Shown here in pieces: positions 14,401-24,320 of a DNA stretch of 27,436 bases. Source of the DNA: Nitrospira sp. UBA2082 (GTDB lineage: Bacteria; Nitrospirota; Nitrospiria; Nitrospirales; Nitrospiraceae); assembly GCA_002331335.1 (NCBI GenBank), contig DCZO01000015.1, positions 202,657 through 230,092 on the forward strand, read 5' to 3'. Under the pieces are notes generated by a model. It was not told the DNA's origin, did not search any database, and worked only from the letters and a program-made list of their open reading frames with translations. The translations under genes and the position numbers were made by a program. How positions within the stretch are numbered: the stretch's first letter is position 1; each line of letters begins with the position of its first letter.

Positions 14401-17400
14401 TTATGCCGCCTCACAGGCGACCGTGTCCTGTGGTAGCCATCGATTCAGTGTTGCGGCCAGTGCTTTACTGGCGACCGGCTTGCTGAGAAAATCGTCCATC
14501 CCTGCCGCCAGGCACTGCTGACGGTCCTCTTGCATCGCGTTGGCCGTCATGGCAATGATCGGCGTGCGCCGCCCCCCGGCTTCTCGGCAACGAATGGCGC
14601 GTGTGGCTTCAAACCCGTCCATCTCTGGCATGTGGCAGTCCATGAAGACGATGGCGTACGGGATCCGTTCGAGCGCCTCGATGGCTTCGCGCCCGTTCCC
14701 GGCAACATCGACCCGGTAACCGAGCTTTTCGATCATTTTCACCGCCACTTTCTGATTGACGGGGTTATCTTCCGCAATAAGAATGCGCCGGCGCGCCTGC
14801 GCCTGAACTTCCGACAAGCTGTGGCGGGTAATCAGGGGCGCAGGAGACTGCGCAGTCCCCGCTGCGGCCTGGGATGAGTGTGCGATGACGAGACTGAGGC
14901 AATCGTAGAGCTGAGATTGCCGAATCGGCTTCGTCAGGTAAGCGGCAATCCCGGCATCTTGAGCCGCTTTGGCATCGCCGCGCCGGCCCAACGATGTCAG
15001 GAGGATCAAGCGGGTGGAACTGATCGGCGATTCCGCCTTGATCCGGCGTGCCAATTCCAGGCCATCCATGTCAGGCATCTGCAAATCCAAAATGGCCAGA
15101 TCAAACGGCTCGCCCCGCTCCGCCGCATTCCGCAGAAGATCCAGCGCCTGGGCCCCGCTTTCTGCGCCCTCGCAGGCGAGCGCCTTTCCGCGCAGCTGAT
15201 GTTCAAGCGTTTGACGGCTCAAGGCATGATCGTCGACGATGAGCATCCGGCAGCTCTGGAGGCTCGCCGGGCTTGGAGCTGCCTGGCGGACATCCTCGGG
15301 GCGAGCCACACACCGGACAGTGAACCAGAAGGTGCTGCCTACTCCGGCTGTGCTGTTGACCCCGATCTGTCCGCCCATCATTTCCACCAGCTTCTTACAG
15401 ATGGCCAACCCCAGGCCGGTGCCTCCGTATTTGCGTGTCGTCGACCCATCGGCTTGGATGAAAGGCTGGAAGAGTTTTGCCTGCTGCCCGGGCGTGAGCC
15501 CAATCCCGCTGTCTGTGACCTCGAACTTCACCAAGAGGTCCTCTGATGCGCCAGCCTCGTCGTCAGCCCCAACAGCGACAGTGAGAACGACGTCGCCGCG
15601 TTCGGTAAACTTGATGGCGTTGCCGAGCAGATTGACCAGGACCTGGCGTAGGCGGCCGGGGTCGCCATGGAGCCTGGTCGGCACGTCGGATTGCACGAGG
15701 CACGCGAGTTCGAGACCCTTGGCATAGGCTCGTTCTGCGACCAGCGCGACCGTGTCTTCAACGGTTGTGCGGACATCGAAGTCGAGGTGCTCCATATCGA
15801 GTTTGCCTGCTTCGATTTTGGAGAAGTCCAAAATGTCGTTGATGACGTCCAGCAGATGCTCGCCGGATCGACGCACCATGTCGGCATACTCTCGCTGTTC
15901 GTCGGAAAGCGCCGTATCGAGCAGAAACCCGGTCATGCCGATAATGCCGTTCATCGGCGTCCGAATCTCATGGCTCATCGTGGCGAGAAATTCGGCCTTG
16001 GTCTTCGCGGCATCGAGGGCCTTATCCCGAGCCTCCGCCAGCTCACTATTTTTCTTTTCAAGATCACGTGTGGCTGCGGCCAGCGCACCCTCCGATAACT
16101 TACGCTCGGTGATGTCAGTCATCGTACCCATCATGCGGAGCGGGCGGCTCTGCTCATCCCACTGCACGACCTTCCCCCGCATCGAGAACCATTTCCATTC
16201 ACCGGATCGGTGGCGGACTCGATGTTCGATGATATAGCTGGCGGTTTTTCCTACCAGATGTTCACTCAGCGCCTGGTCGACCCAAGGGAGGTCTTCCGAA
16301 TGAATTCGGCTTTTCCAATCGTTGATGTTATTGAGGGGTATTTCCTGGTCTTCAAGGCCCAGCAGCCGAATCCAGCTTGGACTGTAATAGGCCTGCCTCG
16401 TCGAGAGGTTCCAGTCCCACAAGCCGTCGGTGGCAACATCCAGCGTACACCGGAGCCGAAGTTCACTGGCCTGGAGTGCCTCTTCGGCCTGCTTGCGTTC
16501 CGTGATGTCGTATAGACTGATAAGGTGAAGATCTTGAAATGCCCCGGAAAGGGAAACGGCTCCGACCAACACGGTCCGCATGGTCCCGTCCTTGCTGCAA
16601 ATGACTAATTCCATGGGCTCGAAAGGGGTCTGCTCTTTTTTTGCCTTGTCTAGACGCATACGCCAGGCGTCGGCTACCCATTGACGGTATCCGGGATTCG
16701 GATAAGCGCGCGGCCACCAATCCGCGAGTGTGGGAATGTCCGTCTGGTCGTAGCCAAATGTCTTGATGAACGCCTCATTCAGGTAGGTGATGTTCTGTGC
16801 CTTATCATTCAAGGCAAAAGGCACCGGGGATTTGTTGATGATCGCCCGGAATCTCTCCTCGCTTTTCCGAAGTTCCTCTTCCATCCGCTTACGCGCGCAG
16901 AATTGGCTGAGCTGATCGGCTACGGCTTGAAAAGCCGTCAGCATCGAGGGGTCCTCCGGCAAGATCTCACGATGGAAAAACTCCAGCACCGCATAGACGC
17001 GGCCGGCCAGGCTGACGGGAAAGGCGACAGCCGTATGCAATCCTGCTTGTTCGGCGAAAGCCGCTCGCGGAAAGTTCTGATCATGGGTGACGTCTGAAAT
17101 CCATACCGGCTTGGCGTCCGCCCAAACCCGCCCAGGCAACCCGATACCGCAGAGAAAGGTGTACTCTCGGCTTGCGGCGCCGTAGGTATCCAAGGCCCCT
17201 CCCGGTGTGTTCCAAATCGAGTGGCATCGTAACTTCTGGGCTGACTCGTCGACCATCCACAGAAGCCCCTCATTCCATCCCAATGTTTCACAAACCGGTT
17301 GCAGGATCGCCGAGATTGCGTCGTCCAACCCTGAGGCGCGGGCCAACACGTTGGCCACCTCATGTTGGAGAGTCAGTCGCCGCTCAGTTTGCTTACGCAC

Positions 17401-19278
17401 CGTGATGTCGCGCACGATGGCGACGAGATACTCCCGATCGTGGTAAAGCAATTGTGCGCTGACTTCAACGGGGAACGTCGTGCCGTCTTTGCGCAGATGC
17501 TGGCTCTCGATGCGCAAGGGAACATCAGCCTCCCGCAAATTCCGCATATGCTCTTGAAAGACCGGTCGCGTGACCAGCGGGTCGATATCCGGCACGGTCA
17601 ACCCGGACAATTCCCCGCGCGTATAACCGATGCTCTCGTACGACTGCCGATTGCCGTCCAGAAATCGTCCACTTGCGGGATCGATGACCTCGATGGAATC
17701 CGTCACCTGGTCCAGCAAGGCCCGAAATAGTTTGAGTTCCTTTTCCGCCTGCTTACGCTCGGTGATGACCTCCGTAAACATGATGACGCCGCCGATGTCA
17801 CCCGTGGCCTCCCGCCAGGGGCGTACCTCCCATCGGAGCCAATCTTCCGATCCGTCTGCGCGAACGAACCGATCTTCTTCACGACGTTCCACGGCGCCGC
17901 CCAGACAGCGCCGATGGATCGCTTGCCATTCTTCCAACTCTCGAATTTCCGGAAACACGTCGTAATGAAATCTGCCGATGAGACTTTGGTCCCCAAGTCG
18001 GTAGTCCTGCAACCAGCGACGGCTGACAGCAAGGTAGCGGAGATCCTTGTCCAGCATGGCCACCGCGGCGGGCGTGTGTTCGACAAAGGATCGAAGTAAG
18101 TCGTGGCCTCGAGTCAACGCTTCCTCTGCCCGCTTGCGCGCGCTGATGTCCCGGACAAACGCACAGTGGAATTCGTGGCCTTCATAGGCCAGGTGGTTGA
18201 CATGGACTTCGATTGGAATGATCTGGCCGCCCTTGGTCCGATGGACTGTTTCGAACGCCATGGACTTGCGCTGACGGGATTCGATCCAGAAGGCGGGCCA
18301 GACGTCGGCCTGGAAATCGGGGTTCAGGTTGTGGACGGTCATCGCCCGAAGCTCGTCGCGGGAATAGCCCACCATGGCGCTGGCCGCGTCGTTGGCATAC
18401 AGGATGTTGGCGTGCTGATCGATCCAGTACACCGCATCCACGGCGTGATCCATCGCGAATTGCGTGCGCTGTACGGCCTCCGCCGCCCGCTTCCGCTCGG
18501 TGATGTCGTGAGTCACGGCGAGATGCTCGGTGTGACCCGTGACCGGATTGAGGAACGGGACTGCGAAGGTTTCCATCCATCGCCTCGTCCCCTTGAATCC
18601 TTGTATCTCGAACTGGAGCGTTCGCGATGCCCCCTTGATCACCGCCTGGTGCATGTCGATGAATGAGGCCCGGTGCTCGGGAGTGACCACATCGAATACG
18701 CAGCATCCGATCGCATCCTCTTCGTCCATTTCAATCATGCGGAGCCCGGCCGGATTCATCTGTAACAGGGTCCCGTCCGATGCGACGCGCTTGATACACC
18801 CGGGGCCCGTCTGGAGCATCAACGAGAGGAGTGTTTCCCGTTTGAGTCGTTCTTCTTCCTCCTGTTTGCGAGTGGTGATGTCGGCTTGGAAACCGAGGAG
18901 ACGAAGAGGTCTGCCATCCGGCGTCCGCGAACTGATCTTGCCTCGATCGTGCACCCATTTGTAGGACCCGTCTTTGCACCGCATGCGGTGTTCAGTGGAA
19001 TACGTCGGAGTCTCACCGCACGAGTACTGCTGAAGCTCAGCCATGACCCGCACGCGATCGTCCGGATGGACGAGGGATGACCATGCATCCAGGCTGTCGC
19101 CGATTTCATCCTGCGCATACCCGAGCATCGCCTGCCACGCGTCGGAGAAGAGGACCTTATTTGTGGTCGCGTCCCATTCCCAGAGACCCATGCCGCTACC
19201 TTCAAGCACAGCGGCCCAGTCCCCCTCGCTGATACGAGCGGCGCGTGCGCCTGTTCTCTCCGGCTGCCGATCGGTCAT
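14401..19278 (-). CDS. Hybrid sensor histidine kinase with seven PAS, one GAF and two receiver domains
   Basis: A 1625-residue cytoplasmic-looking hybrid kinase without membrane segments. In order: PAS modules at about 20-137, 145-262, 267-382, 390-508 and 514-630, GAF 632-795, PAS 801-928 and 935-1060, a short coil, HisKA with phospho-accepting His in MSHEIRTP (H1103), an ATPase domain with N-box LLGNAIKF and G-boxes DSGIG and GGTGLGL (about 1205-1320), receiver 1 (D1398 in LAILDLQMPDMDG, K1450) and receiver 2 (D1547 in IVFMDCHMPEMDG, K1600). No Hpt domain is present, so phosphotransfer must continue through another protein. Each PAS ends with a DITERK-like linker. Start chosen at ATG 19278; a TTG at 19323 is less likely. 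No response regulator lies nearby, so it is an orphan. Signals are unknown; several PAS or GAF modules could bind haem, flavin or small molecules. Confidence 0.93.
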   Translation of the reverse strand: MTDRQPERTGARAARISEGDWAAVLEGSGMGLWEWDATTNKVLFSDAWQAMLGYAQDEIGDSLDAWSSLVHPDDRVRVMAELQQYSCGETPTYSTEHRMRCKDGSYKWVHDRGKISSRTPDGRPLRLLGFQADITTRKQEEEERLKRETLLSLMLQTGPGCIKRVASDGTLLQMNPAGLRMIEMDEEDAIGCCVFDVVTPEHRASFIDMHQAVIKGASRTLQFEIQGFKGTRRWMETFAVPFLNPVTGHTEHLAVTHDITERKRAAEAVQRTQFAMDHAVDAVYWIDQHANILYANDAASAMVGYSRDELRAMTVHNLNPDFQADVWPAFWIESRQRKSMAFETVHRTKGGQIIPIEVHVNHLAYEGHEFHCAFVRDISARKRAEEALTRGHDLLRSFVEHTPAAVAMLDKDLRYLAVSRRWLQDYRLGDQSLIGRFHYDVFPEIRELEEWQAIHRRCLGGAVERREEDRFVRADGSEDWLRWEVRPWREATGDIGGVIMFTEVITERKQAEKELKLFRALLDQVTDSIEVIDPASGRFLDGNRQSYESIGYTRGELSGLTVPDIDPLVTRPVFQEHMRNLREADVPLRIESQHLRKDGTTFPVEVSAQLLYHDREYLVAIVRDITVRKQTERRLTLQHEVANVLARASGLDDAISAILQPVCETLGWNEGLLWMVDESAQKLRCHSIWNTPGGALDTYGAASREYTFLCGIGLPGRVWADAKPVWISDVTHDQNFPRAAFAEQAGLHTAVAFPVSLAGRVYAVLEFFHREILPEDPSMLTAFQAVADQLSQFCARKRMEEELRKSEERFRAIINKSPVPFALNDKAQNITYLNEAFIKTFGYDQTDIPTLADWWPRAYPNPGYRQWVADAWRMRLDKAKKEQTPFEPMELVICSKDGTMRTVLVGAVSLSGAFQDLHLISLYDITERKQAEEALQASELRLRCTLDVATDGLWDWNLSTRQAYYSPSWIRLLGLEDQEIPLNNINDWKSRIHSEDLPWVDQALSEHLVGKTASYIIEHRVRHRSGEWKWFSMRGKVVQWDEQSRPLRMMGTMTDITERKLSEGALAAATRDLEKKNSELAEARDKALDAAKTKAEFLATMSHEIRTPMNGIIGMTGFLLDTALSDEQREYADMVRRSGEHLLDVINDILDFSKIEAGKLDMEHLDFDVRTTVEDTVALVAERAYAKGLELACLVQSDVPTRLHGDPGRLRQVLVNLLGNAIKFTERGDVVLTVAVGADDEAGASEDLLVKFEVTDSGIGLTPGQQAKLFQPFIQADGSTTRKYGGTGLGLAICKKLVEMMGGQIGVNSTAGVGSTFWFTVRCVARPEDVRQAAPSPASLQSCRMLIVDDHALSRQTLEHQLRGKALACEGAESGAQALDLLRNAAERGEPFDLAILDLQMPDMDGLELARRIKAESPISSTRLILLTSLGRRGDAKAAQDAGIAAYLTKPIRQSQLYDCLSLVIAHSSQAAAGTAQSPAPLITRHSLSEVQAQARRRILIAEDNPVNQKVAVKMIEKLGYRVDVAGNGREAIEALERIPYAIVFMDCHMPEMDGFEATRAIRCREAGGRRTPIIAMTANAMQEDRQQCLAAGMDDFLSKPVASKALAATLNRWLPQDTVACEAA

Positions 19279-19347
19279 GAGGATACCATTCTCATTCAGG
19301 ATGAGGCCCCGTTGCTCGTGCAATCTCCGGGATGATGGATCGCGTCA

Positions 19348-19371
19348 GGGAGGGCTCGACAAAGCCCTCCC
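19348..19371. repeat. Perfect 9-bp stem-loop in the ettA/kinase spacer
   Basis: GGGAGGGCT (19348-19356), loop of six, then AGCCCTCCC (19363-19371): a perfect nine-pair, G+C-rich hairpin, symmetrical on both strands. It lies about 70 nt upstream of the kinase start and 160 nt past the ettA stop, both on the minus strand. No T run follows on either strand. It could end ettA transcription with a factor, protect an RNA end or control kinase expression in its leader. Confidence 0.5.
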
Positions 19372-19532
19372 CTGTCCATTCGTATCGGTTTGTGAAGCAG
19401 GGACCTTGAGCAGAATCAATGGGGGAGCCCAACACTGACGAGGCTGTTCGACCTGAGCAGATCTCGAGAGATACTACGGGAGAGCGGAATTCAAACGACG
19501 CCCCGCAAGGGATGCTCCGGCCCCGTAAACCC

Positions 19533-21215
<1,683 letters not shown>

Positions 21216-21265
21216 GGGCCCTCTTCTCCTCCCTGATTTTCTCGATTCACGCAGTTGAATTTGGC

Positions 21266-21295
21266 ACCATACCAGACAACCCTTTTCGATCACAA
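21266..21295 (-). promoter_or_regulatory. Candidate ettA promoter
   Basis: Minus strand: TTGTGA (21295-21290), 18-nt spacer, TATGGT (21271-21266); four of six matches at each element. Predicted leader of about 45 nt before the ATG at 21215. Confidence 0.35.
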
Positions 21296-21376
21296 CCAAG
21301 CCGCGACGCGGTCCTCAGCGGGAATGTCCTGACCTCGGCCTGAACGAAGGGGGGGTTCGATTGTCTTCCAAGCAGG

Positions 21377-21405
21377 TGGAGCGAGGACAGCGATCAGCTT
21401 ATAAT
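21377..21405 (+). promoter_or_regulatory. Candidate promoter of the FAD oxidoreductase gene
   Basis: A perfect TATAAT (21400-21405) with TGGAGC (21377-21382) 17 nt upstream as a poor -35. Transcription would begin near 21412, about 30 nt before the ATG at 21443. Confidence 0.45.
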
Positions 21406-21442
21406 CCCCTGCCTGCTCTCTCCACACATGGTCGGAGACATG

Positions 21443-22660
21443 ATGCCGAACACCATTTCAGTTCAGTGCTGCATTGCCGGTGGCGGGCCGGCCGGGATGA
21501 TGCTGGGTCTCCTGCTGGCGCGGGCCGGCGTCTCCGTACTCGTCCTCGAAAAACACGCGGACTTTCTTCGGGACTTTCGCGGCGACACCCTCCATCCCTC
21601 AACCTTGGAGATCATGCACGAGTTGGGAATGCTCGAACAATTTCTGCAATTACCCCATCAAAAAGTGTCGCGGATCAACGCTCAGTTCGGGGATTTTGCG
21701 TTTACCGTCGCGGATTTCTCCCATCTGCCGACTCAATGCCGCTACGTCGCCTTCATGCCGCAGTGGGACTTTCTCAACTTTCTGGTCGAAGCGGGGAGCC
21801 GGTATCCGGCCTTTCAGATACGCATGACTGCGGAGGTGACCGACTTGATTGAGAGTGGAGGGTCGGTTGTCGGACTTCGCGCTCACACGATCGACGGGCC
21901 GGTGGAAGTCCGTGCCCCGCTCGTCGTGGGAGCCGATGGCCGGCACTCGGTTGTCCGCAAGCGAGCCGGGCTGGTGGTAGAGGAATTCGGCGCGCCCATG
22001 GATGTGCTCTGGTTCCGGTTGTCACGCACGTCGAACGATCCGGCCGACCCCATGGGCCGCTTCGATGCCGGCCGCATCTTCATCATGTTGAATCGGGGCG
22101 ACTACTGGCAATGCGGCTTCGTGATCGCCAAAGGATCGCTGAATGACGTTCAGGCACAAGGCCTACAGACGTTCCGCGACAGCGTGGCAAAGCTGGCCCC
22201 GTTTGCTGCGAACCGCGTCCACGAACTGCGAGACTGGGATGCGCTCAAACTCCTGACCGTCCAAGTCGACCGGTTGCGGCAGTGGTATAAACCTGGACTC
22301 CTCTGCATCGGAGATGCGGCCCACGCCATGTCGCCGGTCGGCGGTGTCGGCATCAATCTGGCAATTCAGGACGCGGTGGCCACAGCGAATTTGTTGGCAC
22401 AACCGTTACGTGACGGGCGCGTGACTGAATCGGATTTGGCCAAGGTGCAAGCCCGCCGCACCTGGCCCACCGAGATGACGCAACGAGTCCAGCTCACTGT
22501 CCAGAACCGTGTGATCAGCCGTGTGCTCGACAGCAAAGGTCCGCTTCAGCCTCCCTATGCCCTTCGGCTGCTTGCACGATTCCCCTTTCTCCGCCGCATA
22601 CCCGCCAGGATGATCGGCCTTGGGGTCCGGCCTGAGCATGTGCGGACGCCGGTGGGCTGA
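21443..22660 (+). CDS. FAD-dependent oxidoreductase, PHBH/UbiH-type monooxygenase family
   Basis: A 405-residue class A flavoprotein monooxygenase-like enzyme. FAD-binding motifs are in the normal order: GGGPAG (13-18) in an N-terminal beta-alpha-beta with the LVLEK acidic end, the DG motif VVGADGRHSVVRKRAG (161-176), and the GD motif LLCIGDAAHAMSPVGGVGIN (287-306). Family members use NAD(P)H and O2 to hydroxylate aromatic or isoprenoid compounds such as p-hydroxybenzoate or ubiquinone precursors; the substrate here cannot be named. Of three in-frame ATGs (21428, 21440, 21443) the last, MPNTISVQCC, is best spaced from GGAG at 21434-21437. It is transcribed alone, away from ettA, and ends only 11 nt from the convergent mini-protein gene. 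Confidence 0.88.
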   Translation: MPNTISVQCCIAGGGPAGMMLGLLLARAGVSVLVLEKHADFLRDFRGDTLHPSTLEIMHELGMLEQFLQLPHQKVSRINAQFGDFAFTVADFSHLPTQCRYVAFMPQWDFLNFLVEAGSRYPAFQIRMTAEVTDLIESGGSVVGLRAHTIDGPVEVRAPLVVGADGRHSVVRKRAGLVVEEFGAPMDVLWFRLSRTSNDPADPMGRFDAGRIFIMLNRGDYWQCGFVIAKGSLNDVQAQGLQTFRDSVAKLAPFAANRVHELRDWDALKLLTVQVDRLRQWYKPGLLCIGDAAHAMSPVGGVGINLAIQDAVATANLLAQPLRDGRVTESDLAKVQARRTWPTEMTQRVQLTVQNRVISRVLDSKGPLQPPYALRLLARFPFLRRIPARMIGLGVRPEHVRTPVG

Positions 22661-22671
22661 ACTAGTCTCGG

Positions 22672-22839
22672 TTAAATTCCCAATTCTTCCGATAGCCGCA
22701 CTTCGGATTCGTCGAGAATATCTTCCAGGCAGGTAAAGCACGGGAAGGGGAAACGATCGATGGGAATGGCACAGACTTCGCCGACCGGCGACTCTTCCAG
22801 CGCCGGGCCGCCACATTCTTTATGAATGAGAACCAGCAT
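22672..22839 (-). CDS. 55-residue Cys/His mini-protein, possible zinc knuckle
   Basis: A short gene translating to MLVLIHKECGGPALEESPVG and on to a Leu/Glu-rich end. Metal-type ligands are His6 and Cys9 (HKEC, followed by Gly-Gly), Cys23, and Cys34 and Cys37 (CFTC). The paired HxxC and CxxC spacing suggests a small zinc-binding fold. The ATG overlaps the stop of the upstream hydrolase gene as TAATG, and GAGAGGTG precedes it at good distance, so it should be translated by coupling. It is the last gene of the four-gene unit. No named family is recognised. The intact frame, ribosome-binding site and exact junction argue against chance. It could be an accessory or regulatory subunit for the adjacent hydrolases. 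Confidence 0.68.
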   Translation of the reverse strand: MLVLIHKECGGPALEESPVGEVCAIPIDRFPFPCFTCLEDILDESEVRLSEELGI

Positions 22840-23594
22840 TACACCTCTCTGATCACCAATCGTCGGAACAGTTCCAGATGCTCCGGACTACTGAGCCGAT
22901 GGTCGCCCTGAATCAGCCGAAGGTCAAGTGGAAACCCCGGAACACGGCGACGCAATTCGTCTGCGAATTGTCGGCTGCCTTCCGGATCGATGACCGCATC
23001 TTGCAGACCATGCAGAATCGTCGTCTTCACGTGACGAGTGACATCGAAGGTTCTGACCCAATACCGTTCGCTCTCTTCCACCCATTTCCAGGACAAGGGC
23101 CAATCCCTGTGTAACGGATCATCATCCCAGGGCATCCAGCCAGCGGTATGCCACTGATGACGCCGGTCCTTCGAGATGGTCTTGGCTCGCTCACCCATCA
23201 TGTTGAACGCCGGTGCGATCAGGATGAGTTCCTCGACGATGGGAAATTCCTGTGCCACCAACCACGCGATCCAACTGCCGAGCGAATTGCCGACGATTGT
23301 GACGGGTGGCCCAGTCTCTATAGATTTCATCACTGTCCGTGCATCAGCGATCCAGTCCGAGAGGGTGTAATCGGTAAACCGCCCTTCGGAATCGCCGAAC
23401 CCGCGCACATCGTAGCAAGAGAACCCCCACCCCTGCTCGTGACACCACTGCGACAATGCCTGACTCTTGTTGCCCCGGCGTTTGGAGAGAAAGCCGGTGA
23501 TGAAGAGGATCTGGCGGCCCTGTCCCACAGCCTGATCGCCGCAAATATGCTTGCCGTCCGGGCCGGCGAGAAAGGACGGTTTGAGCCCGCTCAT
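22839..23594 (-). CDS. Alpha/beta hydrolase (serine esterase/lipase-like)
   Basis: A 251-residue alpha/beta-hydrolase. The nucleophile elbow is VGNSLGSW (S104), the acid is probably D199 in HGLQDAVIDPE, and the base H232 in QGDHRLSSPEH, giving a complete Ser-Asp-His triad in standard order. The early strand FITGFLSKRRGNKSQAL replaces the usual HG oxyanion loop, and FSCYDVRGFGDSEG is the typical next strand. The cap region (about 132-185) is rich in Trp. There is no signal peptide, so it is cytoplasmic; the substrate is unknown. Start at ATG 23594 (MSGLKPSFLAG), overlapping the stop of the upstream esterase as ATGA. The frame extends further upstream to 23681 but only across that gene. It is coupled on both sides: esterase before, mini-protein after. 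Confidence 0.85.
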   Translation of the reverse strand: MSGLKPSFLAGPDGKHICGDQAVGQGRQILFITGFLSKRRGNKSQALSQWCHEQGWGFSCYDVRGFGDSEGRFTDYTLSDWIADARTVMKSIETGPPVTIVGNSLGSWIAWLVAQEFPIVEELILIAPAFNMMGERAKTISKDRRHQWHTAGWMPWDDDPLHRDWPLSWKWVEESERYWVRTFDVTRHVKTTILHGLQDAVIDPEGSRQFADELRRRVPGFPLDLRLIQGDHRLSSPEHLELFRRLVIREV

Positions 23595-24310
23595 GATCTC
23601 GTCAGAGCCTTCGCGAGAAACACGCCGAGTCGCCGGAGAACCGGTTCCGGAATCTCGTGACCGCCTCGGAAACTGTGCCATTCGACGGCCAGGCCGGATT
23701 GCGCCAGCAGATCGCGCAGCCGTTCGGCGGCGATATGAGGCAGGATATCGTCATCTGTGCCGTGACTCAGAAACACCGGCAGACCCTTGCGCTTGGGCAT
23801 GAGCGGGCTCCAGACCGGTTGCGCCAGGAGATTGCCGGACAGTTGCACCAGCCCGGCAAAGGGATAGTCGGTATGGAGAACGGCGTCGCAGGTGAGCATC
23901 GCCCCTTGCGAGAATCCGCCGATCACTGTGTTTTTGAACTCGACCGGCAGAGACCGAGGCAGTTCGTTGAGAAACCTCGCCAGACGCTCTCTTGCCAGGG
24001 CCAGGCCGTTCGGCACCTCCGTCGACATATCGCGTACACGGCCGGCATCACGATCCGCCTGGATACGCGCGAAATCGATGATCCACCAGGCCCGCGAATC
24101 GCCGAAGCCCAGACTGAGCGGCAGAGGCCCTTCCGGGAACAGCCATCGCGTGCCCACCGGAACATCGACGACCTCCGCCAGCGGCACCAGATCGTCACCC
24201 GGTGCACCGAACCCATGGAGCAGGATGACCAGCGGGCCGGTACCGCCTCCTTGCCCATCGGTGCCGCCGGCAAGCCGGACTTTCAGTCCGCCCAAAGTCG
24301 TTTCATCCAT
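23591..24310 (-). CDS. Phospholipase/carboxylesterase family serine hydrolase (PF02230-type)
   Basis: A 239-residue alpha/beta-hydrolase resembling the phospholipase/carboxylesterase (acyl-protein thioesterase-like) family. The oxyanion strand is VILLHGFGAPGDDL (28-41), the nucleophile GGFSQGAML (S134), the acid D186 in SHGTDDDILP and the base H218 in GGHEIPEP. The AWWIID segment near residue 75 is also familiar from this family. These enzymes act on short acyl esters or lysophospholipids; the substrate here is not known. There is no signal peptide. The start ATG (MDETTLGGLKVR) lies 10 nt after the stop of the large membrane-protein gene, with only a weak ribosome-binding site, suggesting dependence on upstream translation. 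A TTG two codons earlier is an alternative start. The hydrolase gene after it overlaps by ATGA. Confidence 0.87.
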   Translation of the reverse strand: MDETTLGGLKVRLAGGTDGQGGGTGPLVILLHGFGAPGDDLVPLAEVVDVPVGTRWLFPEGPLPLSLGFGDSRAWWIIDFARIQADRDAGRVRDMSTEVPNGLALARERLARFLNELPRSLPVEFKNTVIGGFSQGAMLTCDAVLHTDYPFAGLVQLSGNLLAQPVWSPLMPKRKGLPVFLSHGTDDDILPHIAAERLRDLLAQSGLAVEWHSFRGGHEIPEPVLRRLGVFLAKALTRS

Positions 24311-24320
24311 GACCAATTCG

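Noticed and set aside
14265..14486. Plus-strand frame of 73 codons with a fair ribosome-binding site (GGAAGGGGA) in the spacer after the kinase
   Set aside because: Low-complexity Gly/Pro-rich translation and the last third runs antisense into the kinase coding end; no sign of a folded or conserved protein.
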